DNA from: Phenylobacterium sp.
Lineage (GTDB): Bacteria; Pseudomonadota; Alphaproteobacteria; Caulobacterales; Caulobacteraceae
NCBI GenBank assembly: GCA_019264505.1
Contig: JAHUZY010000103.1
Span: forward strand, 1 to 5,356
Length of the DNA: 5,356 bases
Direction of reading: 5' to 3'
The notes beneath the pieces were generated by a model, which saw nothing but the letters and a program-made list of their open reading frames with translations, did not search any database and was not told the DNA's origin. Made by a program: the position numbers and the translations under genes. The stretch's first letter is position 1; every line of letters starts with the position of its first letter. Positions 1 to 5,356 of the stretch are shown piece after piece.

Positions 1-135
1 GGTGATGTCGATATCGCTCCAGGGGTCGCCCCGGCCAGCCCCCAGGCTGCCGGTCAGCCAGGCCGAGCCGATGCGGCCGTCGGGCCGCAGCGCCGTCTCA
101 AGCGCCTCCAGGAGGGATTGCTGATCCGGCGTCAC
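1..135 (-). CDS. Nucleotidyltransferase-fold protein, N-terminal 45 residues (partial, runs off left edge)
   Basis: The frame reads from a GTG start at 135 leftwards and is still open at base 1. Residues 27-45 contain the DNA polymerase beta-type nucleotidyltransferase signature: G29-S30, ten residues, then D41-I42-D43, with a helper G32-x-G34. In this superfamily the two aspartates bind the metal that positions the nucleotide triphosphate. Such domains occur in aminoglycoside and lincosamide adenylyltransferases, MNT antitoxins of HEPN/MNT pairs, and many uncharacterised small proteins; the visible part cannot separate these. The GTG was chosen because GGAGAG (144-149) sits eight bases upstream and the motif then lies about 30 residues in, as is usual when the domain starts the protein. 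It follows uvrA by 19 bp on the same strand, so co-transcription is likely. Family assignment is fairly safe; substrate and role are unknown. Confidence 0.75.
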   Translation of the reverse strand, partial: MTPDQQSLLEALETALRPDGRIGSAWLTGSLGAGRGDPWSDIDIT

Positions 136-143
136 GGCGAGGG

Positions 144-149
144 CTCTCC
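144..149 (-). promoter_or_regulatory. Ribosome binding site of the nucleotidyltransferase gene
   Basis: GGAGAG on the minus strand lies eight bases before the GTG at 135 and inside the 19-bp gap after the uvrA stop. It is the main reason for choosing GTG rather than an upstream start overlapping uvrA, since the frame remains open further upstream. Confidence 0.6.
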
Positions 150-154
150 AGGCT

Positions 155-3046
<2,892 letters not shown>

Positions 3047-3065
3047 GATTGTCCTGGAAGCCCTG

Positions 3066-3092
3066 CCGGCCGCCCGGGTTCCAGACGGCCGG
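3066..3092 (-). repeat. Inverted repeat in the uvrA leader
   Basis: A perfect 7-bp inverted repeat, CCGGCCG (3066-3072) and CGGCCGG (3086-3092), surrounds a 13-base spacer. In the minus-strand transcript it would form a GC-only hairpin ending about 20 bases before the uvrA ATG and just upstream of its AGGA. It is not followed by a U tract on the minus strand, so it is unlikely to end transcription towards uvrA. It could affect mRNA stability or ribosome access, or be a chance feature of GC-rich DNA. Confidence 0.4.
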
Positions 3093-3115
3093 TTTCTATG
3101 TAGTGCCGGGACTCA

Positions 3116-3144
3116 GAGATAACACGAGAACAAGGGGGGAACAA
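3116..3144 (-). promoter_or_regulatory. Candidate uvrA promoter (housekeeping sigma, Caulobacter-like)
   Basis: On the minus strand TTGTTCC (3144-3138) and GTTATCTC (3123-3116) are separated by 14 bases. The known Caulobacter housekeeping consensus is TTGACGS, 10-14 bases, GCTANAWC. The -10 part matches five of seven informative positions; the -35 part is weak beyond TTG. The LexA box lies between and over these elements, which is where a repressor would block polymerase. A start near base 3110 would give a leader of about 65 bases carrying the 3066-3092 hairpin. This is an inference from consensus and position only. Confidence 0.4.
3128..3142 (-). promoter_or_regulatory. LexA operator (alphaproteobacterial SOS box)
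   Basis: The minus strand reads GTTC (3142-3139), seven bases CCCCCTT, then GTTC (3131-3128): an exact match to the GTTC-N7-GTTC direct repeat known as the LexA site in Alphaproteobacteria. It lies 81 bp before the uvrA ATG and overlaps the candidate promoter. uvrA is a classic SOS gene in this class, so sequence and context agree. LexA would repress uvrA, and possibly the downstream nucleotidyltransferase, until RecA-stimulated self-cleavage after DNA damage. Confidence 0.85.
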
Positions 3145-3153
3145 AGTCCCCCT
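3132..3153 (-). terminator. Terminator-like hairpin after the dipeptidase gene
   Basis: In the minus-strand transcript A-GGGGG (3153-3148) pairs with CCCCC-U (3138-3133), leaving a nine-base loop (3147-3139). The stem starts at the last base of the dipeptidase stop codon and is followed by UUGUUCUCGUGUU, a moderately U-rich but interrupted tail. It looks like a modest intrinsic terminator separating the dipeptidase from uvrA. The 3' arm and loop are the same bases as the LexA box, so the repeat may partly be a by-product of the C-rich spacer of that box. Confidence 0.4.
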
Positions 3154-4358
3154 CAGCGGGTCGCCGCACCCTGGACCTGCTCCATCACCCGCAGAACGTT
3201 GCCGCCCCAGAACTTGTCCAGGTCGGCCTGGGTGAAGCCCGCGGCGACCAGACGCTCGGTCAGGGCCGGGAAGGCGGTCACGTCTTCGAAGCCCTCAATG
3301 CCGCCGCCGCCGTCGAAATCGCCGGAGATGCCGACGTGGTCGATGCCCACTGTCTCCACCACGTGCAGGATATGCTTCATCAGGTCGTCCATATTGGCCC
3401 GGGGCAGGGGGTATTGCGCCTCGATGGCCGCTCGCTCGGCCAGATAGGCGTCACGCTGTTCGGGCTTCACATCCCGCTGCGGGCCGTACTTCTGGGCCAG
3501 CGCGGCCAGGGCGGCGTTGCGCTCGGGGATGCGCGGGGTCTCCACCATATAGCCGGAGAAGGCGTTGATCTGGATGACGCCGCCCTTGTCGGCCAGCTTG
3601 CGCAGCAGGTCGTCGGGGATGTTGCGTGGGTGGTCATAGACCGCCTTCACGCCGGAGTGGGACAGGATCAGCGGCGCCCGCGACAGGTCCAGCATCTGGT
3701 CCAGGGCCTGGTCGGAGGCATGGCTCGGGTCGATGACGATCCCCAGGTCATTGGCGTGACGGACGAAGGCCCGACCCTTGTCGCTCAGACCGCCGAACTC
3801 GGGGCCCTTGGGATCGGTGGAGGAGTCGGCCAGGTCATTGTTGGCGAAATGGACGGGGCCCATCATCCGCACGCCGAGCTTGTAGAAGGTCTCCATCAGC
3901 GACAGATCGCCGACGAGTGGCGCGCCGTTCTCCAGGCTGATGAAGACGAACTTCTTGCCAGCGGCCAGGGCCTCGCGGGCCTGGGCCGGGGTGGTCACCA
4001 GGGCGAAATGCTCATGGTGGCGGGCGGTCATCTGCAGGATTTCGGCCGTCCGCGTCAGGGCGTGGTCGCGGGACCACATGTCGGCGACCGCATCGCGTCC
4101 CCGCTGAGGGGTGAAGACCACGAAGACCCCGCCGTCGACCCCGCCCTCGACCATCCGCGGATAGTCCACCTGGGTGCCGTCCACGGCGAAGTCGTGACGG
4201 TCCATGATGCTCCAGCCGCTGGCCGAGAAGTTGGCCGGGGTGTCGAAATGGGTGTCCAGGACGATCGCCTGCTCATGCATCTGGGCCGGGGTCTGGGCGT
4301 GGGCGGCGCCGGCGGCGGCGAGGACGAGGAGGCTGGCGAGCAGGGCGCGACGGGACAC
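3153..4358 (-). CDS. Secreted dipeptidase, peptidase family M19 (renal/membrane dipeptidase type)
   Basis: The 401-residue product belongs to the M19 zinc dipeptidases, TIM-barrel enzymes that hydrolyse dipeptides, often with relaxed stereochemistry at the C-terminal residue. Residues 1-21 form a Sec signal peptide: SRR, a hydrophobic stretch, then AHA before Q22, so a periplasmic enzyme is expected; there is no lipobox cysteine. The family's metal and catalytic positions appear complete: H37-x-D39 in LDTHFDTP, bridging E143 in SLENG, H213 in IDPSHASD, H234 in LSHSG, and the HVGISGDFDG segment at 341-350 with D347/D349. R245 in HPRNIPDD corresponds to the substrate-carboxylate arginine of renal dipeptidase. 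The C-terminal FWGGNVLRVM matches the family end. GTG at 4358 is chosen because AAGGAG lies nine bases upstream and the signal peptide begins there. Natural substrate is unknown; cell-wall or nutrient dipeptides are guesses. Linkage to uvrA appears positional rather than functional. Confidence 0.95.
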   Translation of the reverse strand: MSRRALLASLLVLAAAGAAHAQTPAQMHEQAIVLDTHFDTPANFSASGWSIMDRHDFAVDGTQVDYPRMVEGGVDGGVFVVFTPQRGRDAVADMWSRDHALTRTAEILQMTARHHEHFALVTTPAQAREALAAGKKFVFISLENGAPLVGDLSLMETFYKLGVRMMGPVHFANNDLADSSTDPKGPEFGGLSDKGRAFVRHANDLGIVIDPSHASDQALDQMLDLSRAPLILSHSGVKAVYDHPRNIPDDLLRKLADKGGVIQINAFSGYMVETPRIPERNAALAALAQKYGPQRDVKPEQRDAYLAERAAIEAQYPLPRANMDDLMKHILHVVETVGIDHVGISGDFDGGGGIEGFEDVTAFPALTERLVAAGFTQADLDKFWGGNVLRVMEQVQGAATR

Positions 4359-4367
4359 GGGGCGGAA

Positions 4368-4373
4368 CTCCTT
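4368..4373 (-). promoter_or_regulatory. Ribosome binding site of the dipeptidase gene
   Basis: AAGGAG on the minus strand, nine bases before the GTG at 4358. It supports the non-ATG start, which also places the signal peptide exactly at the N terminus. Confidence 0.75.
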
Positions 4374-4400
4374 GGATGGCTGAGCGTGCAGTTAGGGCCA

Positions 4401-4433
4401 GCCGCCGGAGCGGCGCAATGGCGAGGCGTCGCC
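4401..4433. repeat. Two adjacent short inverted repeats in the dipeptidase leader
   Basis: GCCGC-CGGA-GCGGC (4401-4414) and GGCGA-GGCG-TCGCC (4420-4433) each form a perfect 5-bp stem with a four-base loop. They lie between the candidate dipeptidase -10 and its ribosome binding site, so they would fold in that leader. Short GC stems are frequent in such DNA; significance is uncertain. Confidence 0.3.
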
Positions 4434-4445
4434 GGCCGGGGAGAT

Positions 4446-4474
4446 TTGCGCCCCAGGGCGCCATCGCCTATCTA
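4446..4474 (+). promoter_or_regulatory. Candidate promoter for the ABC-F gene
   Basis: TTGCGC (4446-4451) and TATCTA (4469-4474) are separated by 17 bases on the plus strand. A start near 4481 would place the GAAGGAG at 4488-4494 close to the 5' end of the message. Both hexamers are imperfect (the conserved TTG and TAT parts are present), so this is a positional suggestion only. Confidence 0.25.
4448..4461. repeat. Perfect inverted repeat in the divergent promoter region
   Basis: GCGCCC (4448-4453), CA, GGGCGC (4456-4461). It lies between the hexamers of the plus-strand promoter candidate and just downstream of the minus-strand -10 candidate, a position where a dimeric regulator could affect both genes. 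No regulator is encoded nearby and such GC palindromes can arise by chance. Confidence 0.3.
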
Positions 4475-4476
4475 GC
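4469..4476 (-). promoter_or_regulatory. Candidate -10 element for the dipeptidase gene
   Basis: The minus strand reads GCTAGATA, matching the Caulobacter housekeeping -10 consensus GCTANAWC at six of seven informative positions. No good -35 is visible at the expected distance. A start near 4463 would give a leader of roughly 105 bases. It overlaps the plus-strand -10 candidate, so the two promoters may compete, or only one is real. Confidence 0.35.
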
Positions 4477-4487
4477 GGTCATCCGAC

Positions 4488-4494
4488 GAAGGAG
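4488..4494 (+). promoter_or_regulatory. Strong Shine-Dalgarno in front of a small upstream reading frame
   Basis: GAAGGAG lies eight bases before the ATG at 4503, an excellent match and spacing. That ATG is not in the frame of the ABC-F protein, whose own ATG codons at 4543 and 4564 have no recognisable Shine-Dalgarno. Confidence 0.55.
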
Positions 4495-4502
4495 TCCCCG
4501 AC

Positions 4503-4607
4503 ATGCGCCTCGCGACGCCCGCCCGCCTCGCCCTGCCTGCAAATGTCGCCCGGACTGCGTCTCATGCCCTTCGTCACCCTGGATCGTCTGACCGCCAGCA
4601 CCCCTGA
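4503..4607 (+). CDS. Possible 34-residue upstream peptide overlapping the ABC-F start
   Basis: The frame begins with ATG eight bases after GAAGGAG and stops with TGA at 4605-4607, 44 bases inside the ABC-F gene in a different frame. The peptide begins MRLATPARLALPANVARTAS and has no hydrophobic segment or recognisable domain. It may be a regulatory leader whose translation controls access to the ABC-F start; leader-peptide control is known for some antibiotic-resistance ABC-F genes in other bacteria, but nothing here proves it. Alternatives are a chance open frame in GC-rich DNA, or a sequencing indel hiding a longer ABC-F N terminus. The latter is less attractive because ABC-F proteins normally start where MPFVTL starts. 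Confidence 0.3.
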   Translation: MRLATPARLALPANVARTASHALRHPGSSDRQHP

Positions 4608-5356
4608 CGGCCGCCGTCTTTTCGAAAACCTGACCCTGGCGCTCGGCGCCGAACGCACCGGCCTCGTCGGCGCCAATGGCGCAGGCAAGTCGACCCTTGT
4701 TCGCCTGATCCTGGGGGAAGCGACCCCGGCGGAGGGCTCGGTGAGCGTCAGCGGCCAGATCGGCGTGCTGCGCCAAAGGGCCGGGCCGCCCGAAGGAGAG
4801 GTCGCCGATCTGATGGGGCTTGCCGAGGCCCTGGCGCGGCTCGCCCGCATCGCCGCGGGGACGGGCTCGGCCGAGGACCTCGATCTCGCCGACTGGACCT
4901 TGGAGGCCAGGCTGGACGCAAGTCTGGAGCGTCTGGGCCTGGGCGGCCTGGACCTGACACGGTCTGCGGCGAGCCTGAGCGGTGGGGAGGCGACCCGGGC
5001 GGCCCTGGCCGGGCTCCTGGTCCAGGGGCCGGACCTGCTGATCCTGGATGAGCCCACCAACGACCTTGACGCTGCGGGTCGCATCCTGATCGCTGAGGCC
5101 GTGGCGGCCCATGAGGGCGGCGTGCTGGCGATCAGCCATGACCGCGCCCTGCTGCGCAAGATGGATCAGATCCTGGAGCTGTCGAGCCTGGGTCCGCAGC
5201 TCTATGGCGGCGGCTATGACCTCTATGTCGCGCGCAAGGCCGAGGCTGCGGCCGCCGCCCAGCGCGATCTGGATTCGGCGGAGCAGGCGGCCGCCCACGC
5301 GGCGCGGGATATCCAGACGGACCGCGAGCGCAAGGCCAGGCGGGACGCCGCCGGGG
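4564..5356 (+). CDS. ABC-F family ATPase, N-terminal 264 residues (partial, runs off right edge)
   Basis: This is the first half of an ABC-F protein, a soluble tandem-ATPase family that acts on ribosomes rather than in transport. The visible nucleotide-binding domain is complete: Walker A GANGAGKST (36-44), Q-loop Q71, signature LSGGE (138-142), Walker B LLILDEPTND (158-167) and the switch SHDR (191-194). From about residue 215 (YGGGYDLYVARKAEA) a charged, alanine-rich helix begins, the expected interdomain linker that reaches the P-site tRNA in ABC-F proteins; the second ATPase domain would lie beyond the window. Only about 95 residues separate Walker A from the signature, so the arm insertion of EttA-like members appears absent. 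The ATG at 4564 is preferred because MPFVTLDRLT aligns with the usual family start; an in-frame ATG at 4543 (MSPGLRL extension) is possible. Neither has a Shine-Dalgarno. The subfamily (housekeeping or resistance) cannot be decided from this half. Confidence 0.92.
   Translation, partial: MPFVTLDRLTASTPDGRRLFENLTLALGAERTGLVGANGAGKSTLVRLILGEATPAEGSVSVSGQIGVLRQRAGPPEGEVADLMGLAEALARLARIAAGTGSAEDLDLADWTLEARLDASLERLGLGGLDLTRSAASLSGGEATRAALAGLLVQGPDLLILDEPTNDLDAAGRILIAEAVAAHEGGVLAISHDRALLRKMDQILELSSLGPQLYGGGYDLYVARKAEAAAAAQRDLDSAEQAAAHAARDIQTDRERKARRDAAG

Noticed and set aside
3066..3098. Inverted repeat followed by TTTC on the plus strand, resembling a plus-strand terminator
   Set aside because: No plus-strand gene ends here; both neighbours are on the minus strand, so I treat it only as a leader hairpin.
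4365..4379. Possible second LexA half-site (GAAC at 4365-4368) before the dipeptidase
   Set aside because: The second half is ATGG rather than GAAC at the required spacing, so it is not a SOS box.
3336..4475. Long open plus-strand frame (379 codons) opposite the dipeptidase
   Set aside because: The minus-strand dipeptidase has a signal peptide and all family residues; the antisense frame has neither domain nor sensible composition.
4376..4591. 71-codon plus-strand frame in the divergent intergenic region
   Set aside because: The product is arginine/proline-rich without motif, its start lies opposite the dipeptidase ribosome binding site, and no Shine-Dalgarno precedes it.
4468..5298. Minus-strand open frame (276 codons) opposite the ABC-F gene
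   Set aside because: The plus strand encodes clear Walker A, signature, Walker B and switch motifs in order, so this is its shadow.

Overview
The window looks like chromosomal DNA from a high-GC alphaproteobacterium, most likely Caulobacterales (Caulobacter, Phenylobacterium or Brevundimonas type). Three things point there: very GC-rich third codon positions throughout, an exact GTTC-N7-GTTC SOS box (the alphaproteobacterial LexA operator) upstream of uvrA, and promoter-like sequences that partly match the Caulobacter housekeeping consensus. The genus is an inference.

Layout, left to right. Bases 1-135 hold the first 45 codons of a minus-strand nucleotidyltransferase-fold gene that runs off the left edge. 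Bases 155-3046 are a complete minus-strand uvrA, the DNA-damage recognition ATPase of nucleotide excision repair. Bases 3047-3152 are a compact intergenic region with an inverted repeat in the uvrA leader, a LexA box with an overlapping promoter candidate, and a terminator-like hairpin for the gene upstream. Bases 3153-4358 are a complete minus-strand, signal-peptide-bearing M19 (renal/membrane) dipeptidase that starts with GTG. Bases 4359-4563 form the divergent intergenic region. From 4564 to the right edge runs the 5' half of a plus-strand ABC-F type ATPase, preceded and overlapped by a 34-codon open frame with a better ribosome binding site than the ABC-F gene itself.

The three minus-strand genes are co-directional: dipeptidase, then uvrA, then the nucleotidyltransferase. 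The last two are only 19 bp apart and are probably co-transcribed, which would put the nucleotidyltransferase under the same SOS control as uvrA. The dipeptidase is probably separated from uvrA by its own terminator, although that hairpin shares DNA with the LexA operator. The ABC-F gene is divergent and functionally unrelated (ribosome-associated ATPase family).

I see no mobile element, CRISPR array, tRNA, rRNA or phage signature, and no convincing new system. The points most worth a second look are the operator/terminator overlap, the nucleotidyltransferase behind uvrA, and the small overlapping reading frame at the start of the ABC-F gene.
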